Source: Costus lasius | Taxonomy: Eukaryota > Streptophyta > Magnoliopsida > Zingiberales > Costaceae | DNA: 64,000 bases | Direction of reading: 5' to 3' | Assembly: GCA_027563935.2 (NCBI GenBank) | Contig: CM050454.1 | Span: 790,501-854,500 of the forward strand | Shown here: positions 1-22,833 of the stretch, piece after piece | How positions within the stretch are numbered: the stretch's first letter is position 1 | How the letters are laid out: each line of letters begins with the position of its first letter | Made by a program: the position numbers and the translations under genes | Notes under the pieces: generated by a model | Databases searched by the model: none | What the model was told of the DNA's origin: nothing | Seen by the model: only the letters and a program-made list of their open reading frames with translations

Positions 1-447
1 TACATTGGCAACCTTTGATGAGAAAAGTAGTGATGTTAGTGGAAAAACAATCTTCATATATAAACTTAGAATAATATAAAAAAAATATTCTTTACCAAGA
101 AACAAAGGCATCCGCAATCCTCTCAAACGAAGTTAGTAACGCAACTAATATCCTGGAAAGAAATTCAGAGATATTTTTTTAAAGAAAAAATCCCAACACA
201 TTGAATACAACGTCGAGGTAGAAAACTGACCAGTATTGGCACCAGAATCGCAGATGCTCGATCTCCGGCACATTCACTTCCACGATTTTGTAGCATTCAT
301 AAGCAGGGTAAACATAGCCGAAGATCATTCTGCAAACGGTGAGTGCGGTACATTTTAGATTTACTCCGGCCTTTGAGGCAATCAAACAAACAAGACAGGG
401 GCGGTGATAGCGTACAGCATTGCTCTGGTGAAAAAGGAACCCATCAT
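1..447 (-). CDS. HVA22-like protein (TB2/DP1/REEP family), 5' part, truncated by window edge
   Basis: HVA22 proteins are small hairpin-membrane proteins of the REEP/DP1 type that act in ER shaping and stress-linked membrane traffic. Four exons can be placed on the minus strand: 447-416, 329-231, 152-96 and 12-1 (cut by the edge). All introns are GT-AG and the phases join without a gap. The spliced product starts MMGSFFTRAMLMIFGYVYPA, then reads YECYKIVE, PEIEHLRFWCQYW, ILVALLTSFERIADAFVSW and LPMY. These are the hallmark HVA22 motifs (YPAYECYK, RFWCQYW, FERI, LPMY), closest to the HVA22h/i/j group, which begins M-x-G-S-F-x-T-R. Only the first 60-odd residues are in the window; the C-terminal part lies to the left. 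An eight-codon upstream ORF (488-465) ends 17 nt before the start codon if the leader is unspliced. Family assignment is firm; the subtype is inferred. Confidence 0.9.
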
Positions 448-804
448 GTGAACTGCCTTACGATCTACAGCGATCGATGCATGAACATGTCGCCCCACTG
501 CAATACCACCACTCGGAAATACCAAGAGAAAGACAAATAAAAACCAAGAAAGATTGGAAAAAGCAGATGAAAAAATTAGAAGTGACAGAACATATCTGCT
601 CCATCTCGGGCCTCACAACTCACAAGGCACAAAGAAAAAAAAAATCTAAAGAGAAAATAAAATTGAAAGGAAGAATAGCGAGAGATGGCTACCTTCTCTC
701 CTCTAGGGTTCGAAGAACAAGGCCCGTGGGCGAGCGAGAGAGGAGTGGCTATAGGGAACGAGGCGAGGGAGAGAGAGAAATGGCGGATACGGGCGACAAG
801 AGGA

Positions 805-814
805 CTATTTATAG
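805..814 (-). promoter_or_regulatory. TATA box of the HVA22-like gene
   Basis: The minus strand reads CTATAAATAG here, a textbook plant TATA box. It lies about 360 nt upstream of the HVA22-like start codon and is followed by a CT-rich leader (about 775 down to 640), typical of plant 5' UTRs. Transcription would start near 775. The leader may itself contain an intron, since several acceptor-like sites occur between 460 and 510. Seen in sequence; not tested. Confidence 0.55.
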
Positions 815-1308
815 CAAAGGAATCGGTTACGCCGTCAACTGCCGCATCTCTCTTCGGCGCCCCTTCGCTCGAACCGTTAGCCATCCGGGGACACACAATA
901 AATAAACGGGGCAGGAGACGGAACGAATATGAATATATGCAAATTTTCACTTTCGGATTTGTAATATTACGATTTTTTACTTTAGGCCTGGTCAAATTTA
1001 CACTTCACTTCATAAATTATGTTTTATCATAAGAGAAAGCTTTAGTAAAAATATAATGACGTATTGCGATTAATTTTTTTATCTTAACGAGAAACATGGC
1101 CAAATTATTTTTTTTGTAAAATATTTAATAAGTAGTTTTAAGTGACTCATCGTTTTGAATCAAATTAAAACTATTTACAAACTATAAGGGGTAATTTGAG
1201 ATTCTACAAATTAAGGGGCCAAAGTGCAACAAAACAAACAATATTTGCTTATTTTGAATTAATCCTTATAAAAGCGATGGGCCAAAAACAAGGAGTGCAA
1301 GAAGAGAA

Positions 1309-1465
1309 AGATTGATTCAGTTGTGTAATTTGCGCAACAATTAAGCTCTAGTGCATGCTTCCGTCGGAAGGAAGAAGAAAGGTGCTCCTTGCATCATTCT
1401 TTGCATCCTCTTGTCAAACTTCTGTCGAGATGGAATTTGTTGATTAATCAGCTTTAAGGTGGATC
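1309..1465 (+). repeat. Direct repeat, copy 1 (about 160 bp)
   Basis: This stretch, from AGATTGATTCAG to GGTGGATC, recurs in the same orientation at 2752-2912 with many substitutions and small indels. The two copies flank the seipin-derived fragments at 2140-2748. They might be degenerate terminal repeats of an element that captured those fragments, but no target duplication or TG...CA ends are evident. Confidence 0.6.
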
Positions 1466-2139
1466 AAAATTTCACTGTGCTATAGCATTTTGTTGTTTTA
1501 TTTGCTTTATGCCCTGTTTTCTTGACGAAATTGAAGAGAAAAAAAAAAGAAAAATAAATTATTCTTTTTTCTGCTAAATTTAATGTATTTTTTTTCTTTC
1601 TCCCATGGATTCCGTCTAAGAAAATAGAGTATAAAGATGATGAAAAATTTCATTGTCCTATAGCATGTAAGAGTAAGACCACAAGCGGCTAGAAGAAATT
1701 ATTATTAACTTTATTGCTTGTTTACATCGTAAACATACTTAATAAGCCTAATGATAGTGAACCTAATTTAAAATAATCCCAAATTGATGATAATAAACTC
1801 ACAATATTTTATATACCATATTAGCTTTTTTTGACCTCTTATATGAACTTAAATTAGAGTATTATAATCTCTTTAGCTAAAGATTATTACCGAGGGTTAG
1901 AATCTCTCTCTCCATTCGCTCTCATTACTTAGACTTGATATTTTTTATTTCGAAGGAATTTTTTTTCTTTGATTTGATTTTATCACAAGTCAAGTAAATC
2001 TATAGACGGGATAAAATTATGGAATAGATAAAGATAAAATAAACAAATAATAAGAAAAAATTAGAAAAGAAAAATAAACAACTCTTTTTTTTTATTCCTA
2101 ACTTCCAAGGACATTTTCATCATGTCAAAAATTTAATAC
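1466..2139. other. AT-rich spacer, no gene seen
   Basis: The stretch is AT-rich with poly-T and poly-A runs. A short partial repeat of 1465-1490 occurs near 1640-1668 (both contain a CTATAGCAT core). No coding potential was seen on either strand. Confidence 0.5.
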
Positions 2140-2585
2140 CCGCTAGGAAATTAGTGGCAACACTAACATGGGGATTCTTCTGGTCAACCTTATGCTTGCT
2201 TCATGCTAAATTAGTGGCAACACTAACATGGGGATTCTTCTAGTCAACCTTATGCGTGCTTCATACTATTTTGGAATTTTGTAGCTTCTTTTTACGGGCG
2301 GGCGCGCGGGGGGAATTATGTCCTGATTACACAAGTTTAGCTGCGAAGCTCTTGTGTTGATATTTTCATATAATAGTTCCTTGGTTTCTAGTGATAAGAC
2401 AAATGTTACAAGCTATAATGTTGTGAAGAAGGTGCCTTTAAATCCAAAGCTACAAGCAATCATTCACTAATATTATTAGACACAAATTACAATAGGAAGT
2501 TAGGAACCTCAGGGGTATTTCGGATATATAATTCTCAATATGAAGGTGCTCTGTTTCATCTTTTATATTTGGTTTCCTAGAAATC
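2140..2585 (+). pseudogene. Seipin gene fragment, degenerate copy, plus orientation
   Basis: The plus strand follows, with many changes, the coding strand of the nearby seipin gene (about 8185 down to 7760). It matches the codons for KLAWGFFW...ILFWILVASF near 2206-2300, then DYTKSSPEALVSIPSYDSYL near 2325-2390, then the end of exon 1 near 2440-2515. It continues past the donor site into the first bases of the seipin intron, ending around 2585. Because intron sequence is included, this is a genomic DNA copy and not a retroposed cDNA. About 50 bp after the membrane segment is replaced by a GC-rich GGGCGGGCGCGC stretch. The first 60 bp are tandemly doubled (2146-2205 and 2206-2265). In-frame stops make it non-coding. 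Confidence 0.8.
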
Positions 2586-2599
2586 TAAAAGGTATTTCG

Positions 2600-2748
2600 A
2601 GTATGAAATAAAGCACCTTGATGGTGAGAATTACATACCTGGAATACCCCAAGATTTCTATTATATTTTGACTCTGGCGATGTTAGTGAAATAGTTGCTT
2701 GTTGATTTGGAGGCATCAGCCTTAAAACATCATAGCAAGACTAGCCTT
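2600..2748 (-). pseudogene. Seipin gene fragment, degenerate copy, minus orientation
   Basis: The minus strand of this stretch matches the last 110 or so coding bases of seipin exon 1 (codons for the LVPPNQK...ATISLTLPESDYNRNLGVFQ region), the GTATGT donor, and about 35 bp of intron 1. It faces the plus-oriented fragment at 2140-2585, so the two form an inverted repeat whose arms (about 2440-2560 and 2600-2748) are separated by only a few tens of bases. It is truncated and broken by indels, so non-coding. Confidence 0.8.
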
Positions 2749-2751
2749 AAA

Positions 2752-2912
2752 AGATTGATTCACTTCTATAATTTGACCAACAACTAAGCTCTAGTTCATG
2801 CTTTCGTGAGGAAGAAAAAGGTACTCCTCGTGAGCTGCCTCATTCTTTGCATCTCCCCTTGTGAAGCTTTGTCGTAATGAGATTTGTTGATTTATCTGCG
2901 TTTCGGTGGATC
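2752..2912 (+). repeat. Direct repeat, copy 2 (about 160 bp)
   Basis: Same-orientation relative of 1309-1465, starting immediately after the minus-oriented seipin fragment. See copy 1 for the possible flanking-repeat interpretation. Confidence 0.6.
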
Positions 2913-4552
2913 CCCTGCCCAACTTGTATATGATACCACCAGCGGCTGCAACAAATCATTCCTAAGGGCGACCAACTCATTCAATAACTTTATTTCCTGC
3001 GTTCGCAATCTAGATTAAAGATTGCAGAAAAGAGTTGCACAAATTTCACACCATAAACATGTCATCTAATGCAATTTTCAGTAAGTATACAAACATACAA
3101 TTAATCAGAAGAGACAATTTCACTAGAGATTCAAAACAGGTACAGATTGCAATTTAATGGTTCGGTTTTATAATATGGGGAAACAAATGCTTGAGGCAAT
3201 ATGGACAAGGAACACTTACAAATCTGGAATTAAAACTGATAAATCTAAATTCAGGCAGATAAGGTATATCACTGTAGAATCACAGGTGAAAAGCAAGATT
3301 TTTCTACTTACCGTAGAAATAGCGATAGAAAAGAGATGGCAAGATTTTGTTCTGGAAAGGTCATACTTCAAAAGTCTAGCAGATGATGCAAATTAAGAAG
3401 TCTACAGTCTAATGTCACAAAGCGTCTTGCAATTATACTTCAAAATTCAAACAAGTTCTGATGCACATATTTAGCAAAGACTTCTGCTTCATACAACATA
3501 CATGAATATCCTAAACAGAAACTGCAAGGTGTGCATATAAGCTATCAAATGCTATATCTACTAGTACTTTAAAAAAATTAACAGCAGTCTGTATGACACT
3601 ACCAAAACCATAATGTTTCTTGATTGCATAAGAAAAAGGGAAATGATCAGCTAGCTTTGTTTATCACAGTTGAAAAAGATTCTAAATTAAAATCAATATT
3701 TCTAATTACTCAAAGGTTGTTCAGCAGGGTATGCCCATCAAATTATGCAGAAATAACACTCCACTGGGATACAACTTTCTTCCTTTCTTATATTGCAAAC
3801 GTGATTGCCAATTGCTACTCTACAGCATTTCTGATTGAACATTGTATGCTTTCTACCCTTTTTTCCCAGTCCATTCGAATGGACAGAGGTCTGTGTTTAT
3901 TGAATCCATGAAATAATGATATAACCTCTAATAATTCATATGTAGACAGTGATTTCTTTTGAAGGAAAAGAGAGAATAGTTGCATTAGGTTTCAAGATAA
4001 ACTCATAAGATGTACCTTGCTGGTAATTATATTTTTTTAAACAATAAACCTAATAAAGATTAAGCTAGAACCCCAGATTTAGAGAAATAAAATTAAGGTG
4101 TTACTTATATACATGTTTATATATGGTAATAGGTTTTTAGTGCTATCATTTGTTAATTGTTAACTTTGAGTGGCATAACAAATTGGAACACTACTCTTCT
4201 TAGATCTAAACATGCCGGTTGGAGGGACTTGCAATCTTAACAACTTTATTTGAGGCAAATATGAAAAATCCATTGCCAGACTCATTAACTCGACAACTCT
4301 TCTCCCACCTCACGAGTAAATACTTCCAAAGTTTTAGCTGTATAATCCATAGACTGCAGTAACTCTACTCAATATATTCATGAGAAACCACTTAGATGCT
4401 ACCCCCAGAATATTACTAAAAGCTAAAAACAAATTATAATTACTCTTTCAACTTAATAAAGATAGATGGATGTCTATAAGAAGAGAATCTTCAATGGACA
4501 ACTGAGAATGTAAGATATAACAACTCTCAAACTAAGTCACAAAGTTTATGCC
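2913..4552. other. AT-rich spacer downstream of seipin, no gene seen
   Basis: Short open frames at 3157-3396 (+) and 3624-3911 (+) have no recognisable domain, no codon bias and no splice context. Nothing else was recognised; the stretch appears to be ordinary intergenic DNA. Confidence 0.5.
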
Positions 4553-4558
4553 TTTATT
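4553..4558 (-). terminator. Polyadenylation signal of the seipin gene
   Basis: AATAAA on the minus strand about 180 nt downstream of the seipin stop codon, at the expected distance for a near-upstream element. Confidence 0.45.
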
Positions 4559-4736
4559 GAACAATGTGAGTTGGAGAGCATACCAGACAGTAACAGCTTG
4601 AAAACTTGAACGAACTAAGCAAAATTATACCGTAATGACTGGGAAGGTATCTGAAACTAACCCTTAGTTCAGCAGCCGCAACAAAACCAGCAGAATGTTC
4701 TCTACTTCTTGCAATTATATTTACATGGTCTATAAA

Positions 4737-7700
4737 CTATGTTACCCTGGTAGAACCACCACTAAGCCTCGTTCTTGGAAGTATAACAGGTTTGCAACAT
4801 ACAAGTAGAATCAGCAGCTGCATGATAAATAGCAACATACTGGTCCAGATGAAGAGGGTTCTCTTCCAAATCCATATCATTTTCTTAAGCAGCGGAAGCT
4901 CAGATTCAAGTATCATAAACGCAGAGTAAATTTCAGGGATACCAGCGCCTGGTCTATATTCTGCTCTGTGCTTTAGAGCCACCCTAATGCACACAGTTGG
5001 TTTGGTTCCCTCAGTAAGGCCTCTCATACGTACACTGATAACCTGTGATTCAGACGAATAGCCTGTTAATAGAAATATAGATTTGAGCAATGTCTCTAAC
5101 AAGCGAATGTGAGGGCTCTTGAAACGGAGTATGCATGGTTGACTTGAACTAGTTGTGACGGTGCCATCTAATGTTAGTAGTTCCATCCTGACCTGTATAA
5201 TAAAAAACAAATTTATGGCAAAAGAATAGCACATCAATAAGAATATTATAACAATATGGTCAAAATGATACTGATCAAATTATAATCAAGGTCATAAAAG
5301 GCTGTACTAGGCGAACATACTAGCATAGTGAAATGTGGTAGAAGGTTGCAAGTATACTTCAAGAAGAAAAACTATCATCAAAACATAGTTGGTAAGTAAT
5401 CATTGCATAGTATTAAATTTCATAGAACAAATTAGTTTGAAGATATATAAACAATGTAGTTAATTGTCAAGATATATAATAATTAATAAGAGTGTACTAC
5501 AATATCTTATAGACATCAACACCACTAAATCGAGGAGACGGCTGCATGTGAGACAACATATAATATACCACCCAACACTCTTTCTCAAACATAGGCATCA
5601 CATGATGTGTATAGTACAATGAAAGAATAAACAAGGTAACCCTAAGCAACTTTGTAAAAATTTATTGAGATTATAAAAGGAGTGTATTTTCTCTAACATC
5701 AGTCTATATCTAACAAACAATAAACTACGGTTTAAAAACTATAGCGAGTGATTCAACCGATTTATACCAATCTGACCATATACTATTTCAAATAAATGAT
5801 CGGACCTGTATATATATAGAGAGAGATTTGAGTAAAACTAATTGGTACTATCAGTACTATATATTATTATAGACCAATACATACCAATTCAACAACGAAC
5901 GTGTGAACCAGTATTTAAAACCAGGTGACAAACCAAGCGACAAACAACACCAGCATGTTTGGTAAGCCCATGGAAAGTTGTTGCATCATTAGTTTAGTAT
6001 GAGAGTAACTAAAGACATCCAAGAGACTCTAGAATCACATTATCTTAAAAGTAATATGAGTCATCAACTTCAATACCAAAGAAAGTATTGTTGATGGGTA
6101 AATGATGCAAGAAATGAGTACTGTTAAAGGCCAATTAAAAAAAAGAGGCAAATTGTCACCAACCATATCAGAGTAAAAAGAAACATGCTCAAATAAGATA
6201 GAAGCCAGCAGTGACAGACATCTCAATAATGGGATACTCATACTAAGGTTGTAAAATTTGATTCTTACCATCTTATTAATTCAATGTCCAACTTGTAAGT
6301 ACTAGCATATGAACCTGTTTTTAAATCTATGACTTGTACAACAATAACCGTTTTTAGTATGTCACTATTCAAAAAAGATTAATCATAAAGTTTGAGGATT
6401 AAGTTTATCCAACCAGGACCTATGATGAACAAAGCATAGAAGAAGGAAAAGAGACTGACAATGTACAATAGAAGAAGGAAAACAATTAATAAGGTGTAGG
6501 ATGTCAGAAATGAATCACACTAAAGAGTTTTAAAAAATGAATATAACATCATACAAGCAATACTAGATAATGATGATTCATTCAATGAGCTCATTTTGCC
6601 GGGAAGCACAACAAACACTGTGATCAATAATACCTTGCGGTTAACAAAAGATAGCACCACTGAATTACACATTCAATAGTATTTGCAAAATTTTAAAACT
6701 AATATCAAACTATATAATTATTTCTTGACAAAAAAAAAGCCTTCGTAGGTCAAGAACTCATTGCATACTCTCAGAAACTAGAGGTAAAGGAAAGAATCTA
6801 GTGAAAATAGGTAGTACAAATTACAATACACAAGGCTCATACCTTAAATATCACAGTGAAATAACTCCAATGTTAACAAACTCCATTTACAAGAACTCGA
6901 AGGGGGAACTTAATGATGCTTACCATCTAATAAACCTCAAAACATACCCAAGAGATGACTCTAAGGACAAGATTTTTTACTTTAAGTGAAAGGTAACCTA
7001 ACTGTTAGAACTCATGAAGCTTCAAAAGTTTCAAGAGGCAGCATTGGATACAAGCAAGATTGGTTCATTTTACTTTAGCTGTCTTAAGGTTAGTTAATTT
7101 GCCGATTTACCACTCGATTCCATATGAAATTCATTGATCTATGATTGATTTCCCATGTTTTAATCAATTTTAATTTCTTTTGATTCATCTCTGTCAAAAA
7201 CCCAATATCTTAGGGAAGATTATATGAACAAAGGTGATCTTGGTACAGCTAGGCAAATGGGAAACCATATCATCTGAATCTGCATGCTATGGTTTTTACC
7301 ACCAAATGGTACTGATTATGATTCCAATTCATATTTTGTGATAATATTGCTAAGCATTCAAAGACTAAAAAGACTCAGATAGGGATTTTTATAAACTGAA
7401 TGTTCAGAATTGATGCTAGACTATCATGCTATACTGAATAAAACCACATGGATTTAGAATTATCTTCAGTATGTTGGTATCTGAATCAAACTAATTAGTG
7501 ATATGTGCAACAAATTGTGATACATTTGAAAAATGCTTAATCTTAAAGAAGTACAAGCAACTAACAATACAACCATGTCATAACAATTAATATATAGAGC
7601 ACTAAAAGAACCAAGGCAATGTAATTTGAAGTTAGAACCTTGTACATGCATGTTATCTATATATATATATATATATATATAGATAGACATAATAAATTTC

Positions 7701-8885
7701 TACAACAAAATTGCTAAGGAGAGATTACATATAAGTGTACAGCAGAATAATATATAGACATAAAAAACCTCTAGAACAACATATATAAAGATGAAAGGAA
7801 GCACCTTGATATTAAAAATTACATACCTGGAATACCCCAAGATTTCTATTGTAGTCTGATTCTGGCAATGTTAGTGAAATGGTTGCTTGCAGCTTTTGAT
7901 TTGGAGGCACCAGTCTCCAAACATCATTTCTTGCAGCATCTGGCTTATCACCAGAAACCAAGTAACTATCATATGAAGGAATCGATACAAGAGCTTCAGG
8001 GCTAGACTTGGTGTAATCAAAACTTAATTCCTCTGTCATCTGAATGGGCTCCTCCACCACACGTCGCATGATCAGACTCCCTCCTAAGAAAGATGCTACT
8101 AAAATCCAAAATAGTATGAAAGAGACGTAAAGTGACCAGAAGAACCCCCATGCTAGCTTCGTCACTAATTTTCCAGCCTCTTGCTGGCCAATGACTCTTC
8201 CAAATACCAATGGGACAACTTTATCGAGCAAATGTTTAAATGTTCCCAAGAACCTCTCTTTTGTTGCAGCCGTTGCCAAGTAAAGAGTGCCAAAAGGGTC
8301 ATAAATGATAAGAAAAGTCAAATGAAGTACCCTAAAGGGTAGCTTGATGAAACTAAATAGCAAGTTGATCTGAAAGAAGACAGCCCTGATCACAAACTCG
8401 GCTGCATTTTCTAAGGAGCTCTGTGGCGGTAGAGGCCCATCATCAACAGTCTCTACGCCGCTACAATGAGCAAGGTTTCCGTCTCCCGATACCAGAGAAG
8501 CTTCGGTTAGTACGTCCGCTTGTCCTCCGGCTTCACTTAGATCGGAGGTGAGGGCTGAAGAAGACGGCGGAGCCGTATCCAACTCCTGACCTTTCAAGGC
8601 GGGCCGGACCTCCCTCCGCCTCTCAGTAGGGGACTCCAAGCTCGAATCGCCAGGGGCGGGGGTCGGGGGCGATGGAGATGCGGGGGACTGGCGAATGCGG
8701 CGGCGTAGGCCTGAGGGTGGGGAAGGAGTGGAGGCGGGAGCGGAGACGGATTCCTCAAGGGGAGGCGGTGAAGACTTGGAGAGATCTTCGAAGTAAAGGT
8801 CGTCGTCGTCGTCGTCGTCATCGGGGAAGGAATCGAGGGCGAAGAAGAAGTCATCGTCATCGTCGTGGGGCTCCCGCGGCTGCAT
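4737..8885 (-). CDS. Seipin (SEIPIN2/3-type), ER lipid-droplet biogenesis protein
   Basis: Seipin forms ring oligomers in the ER membrane and organises lipid-droplet formation. There are two exons, 8885-7827 and 5192-4737, joined in phase 0 across a 2.6-kb GT-AG intron; the product is 504 aa, close to Arabidopsis SEIPIN2/3 (about 510-530 aa). The long N-terminus is acidic and disordered, with runs of Asp (residues 8-12 and 22-29), as in the plant SEIPIN2/3 group and unlike SEIPIN1. Around residues 165-205 comes a hydrophobic, possibly amphipathic stretch (FFQINLLFSFIKLPF). The first main membrane segment is LAWGFFWSLYVSFILFWILV near residues 245-265. The lumenal seipin core spans the exon junction (ATISLTLPESDYNRNLGVFQ then VRMELLTLDG), with the second membrane segment near residues 465-490 (MLLFIMQLLILLVCC). 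The C-terminus after PRTR could be changed by an unseen splice. Partial copies of this gene lie at 2.1-2.7 kb. Confidence 0.93.
5193..7826 (-). other. Seipin intron 1, with (TA)n microsatellite
   Basis: The intron runs from GTATGT at 7826 to ACAG at 5193. It is AT-rich, with a pure TA microsatellite at about 7658-7681. No embedded gene or clear transposon was recognised. Open frames at 6035-6271, 6801-6989 and 7466-7690 look random. Confidence 0.6.
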
Positions 8886-8939
8886 CGGTAAAAAAATAGA
8901 AGTTATAAGGATGGGAGAGAGTTGAGGAGCGCGATCATT

Positions 8940-9307
8940 GAAATTAGCGGCCTAGCGGGTGGACCTGCGGGGCGCGCGGGTGCAGGGAGGGAGCAACACC
9001 CGCAAAAACCAACGCCACGAGCAAGCAACCAAGCAGCCTCAACTGCAGGTCGCGCGGATGGAATTTTACCAAATTAATGGAGGCTGACCCTTTAACGTTT
9101 CCATTTTTCTACTACTAAGTACTAACCACAATCCACAGTAACTTGGTTCCTTTCTATACTTATATATATAAGTAAATATTTATACAAAAGTTATATATAA
9201 ATATATAAATGTATACATGTATAAATATACAAATATATATAATATAATATATACTTACATATTTATATATTTGTATATTTGTATATTTTATACATACTAA
9301 GTTTGTG

Positions 9308-9358
<51 letters not shown>

Positions 9359-10195
9359 TTTAAAATAAATAGAATATTTTAATTAATATTTTAGTTAAAA
9401 TATAAATTAATATTTTAAAATTACACTAAGCTTGCTGGAATATAAAATTTTATAATTATATTTTTTATACATTTAACATGAGATAATTTATCATTTTAAT
9501 GTATATATGAATATTTTATTTTATTTAACAAATGATTTTAAATATTATATAGTTTTCTATATAATAATATTTATATTACTTTTTTCTATGGTAATTTACA
9601 GTATTTTTAAAGCAACTGCTTTTTATCCACCTGCACTATACTCCCAAACTAGCCCTTAACTAACCATATGCTATCACGCATCTAAGCAAGAAAGGCCGGC
9701 CCTTTCTTGATTTTTTTTATTTATTTTTATGAATGGGCACGCCATAAAATTTCTATACGAGAGAAGAGTACAGCCTAAAAAAAATAAAAATTGAATTTGA
9801 ACCATTTATATGGCTATCAAAATTGTCTTGTATCAGTTAACCAAGCTTGTGATTGCTAAAATCAGTTTAGACTAGCTTCTTTTTGGTGAGAATTGATTTA
9901 AGCAATCAAATGTTCAATACAAACTGATTATATAACCAATTGCCCTTGTATTAAGTGCTAGCTTCAGTTCTTTAATTTAGACTGCAAAAGGTCAAAACAT
10001 AACTTACAGCATCTCTTGGACTGAATTCTGCACCCTTGCGATAGATGTACAATCGCAGTGATTCATTCACTAGAAGGCCTGTATGTTGGCCTGTGTAAAA
10101 TGTTTCAACACACCAATTCCACTCTTATCGTTTTAATGCTGACCCAAGAAGAAAATACAAACATTTCACTCGGGCCATACAAGTTGGGATATAGA
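8940..10195. other. Seipin upstream region and AT-rich spacer with (TA)22
   Basis: GC-rich sequence just upstream of the seipin start (8890-9060) probably belongs to its leader and promoter, although no clear TATA box was found. From 9150 to 9600 the DNA is almost pure A/T and contains a perfect (TA)22 tract at 9309-9352. The rest up to the TPI polyadenylation signal has no gene. Confidence 0.5.
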
Positions 10196-10201
10196 TTTAT
10201 T
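10196..10201 (-). terminator. Polyadenylation signal of the TPI gene
   Basis: AATAAA on the minus strand about 130 nt downstream of the TPI stop codon. Confidence 0.45.
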
Positions 10202-10332
10202 CATAGAAATTTGTTGTATTGTTAGATAAATAGGAATACAAAATATCATATAGGCAATTTTCCGCAAAATTGGATTATCAGATAAGACGATGAACACATT
10301 CAATCAGGTTTCACCATTAAAACAGGTTGTGT

Positions 10333-22483
<12,151 letters not shown>

Positions 22484-22611
22484 TGCCTTCGCCTAGCAAA
22501 CCCTTTCTCTCCTCGCTTCTGCTGAGCCCGAGCGCTGCCTACGGCGCCGATGTTTGGTCGAGAACACCAAAATTATCTGATAACGCGAAGGCCCGCTACC
22601 TTTCGATCACG

Positions 22612-22617
22612 TATATA
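22612..22617 (-). promoter_or_regulatory. Possible TATA box of the TPI gene
   Basis: TATATA on the minus strand within CGGTATATACG, about 130 nt upstream of the TPI start codon, compatible with a transcript start near 22585. The LINE poly(A) end lies only about 200 bp further upstream. Confidence 0.4.
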
Positions 22618-22642
22618 CCGGATCCAATGGGCCGAAGGATCC

Positions 22643-22817
22643 AACCAGCGGAGCTCGCTTTAAGAGCCGCTGCGGTACACGCGGATGAGCCACTTGTTGC
22701 GAGCGAACGAGCCTACGTGGGCTTTCCCTGCCGTCACTATCGGTGAGAAATGCTGTTGTCTATTTTAACATTCGTAGCGACGGGGTGCCGGTTGAGGGAG
22801 CAAGTGGCGATGAGGGA
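22643..22817. repeat. Tandem-repeat half unit B' left of the LINE
   Basis: This GC-rich stretch, starting AACCAGCGGAGCT and containing CGAGCCTACGTGGGCTTTCC, recurs at 28889-29060 to the right of the LINE. With units A (28771-28888) and A' (about 29054-29140) the pre-insertion order was B'-A-B-A', a tandem repeat with a period of about 285 bp. It lies in the upstream region of TPI. Confidence 0.75.
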
Positions 22818-22833
22818 TTTTTTTTTTTTTTTT

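Noticed and set aside
179..230. Extension of the HVA22 exon 2 frame to 179
   Set aside because: Reads through the GTCAGT donor; the family motif continues in the exon at 152-96.
8672..8899. Arg-rich plus-strand frame
   Set aside because: Antisense shadow of the acidic, Pro-rich seipin exon 1.
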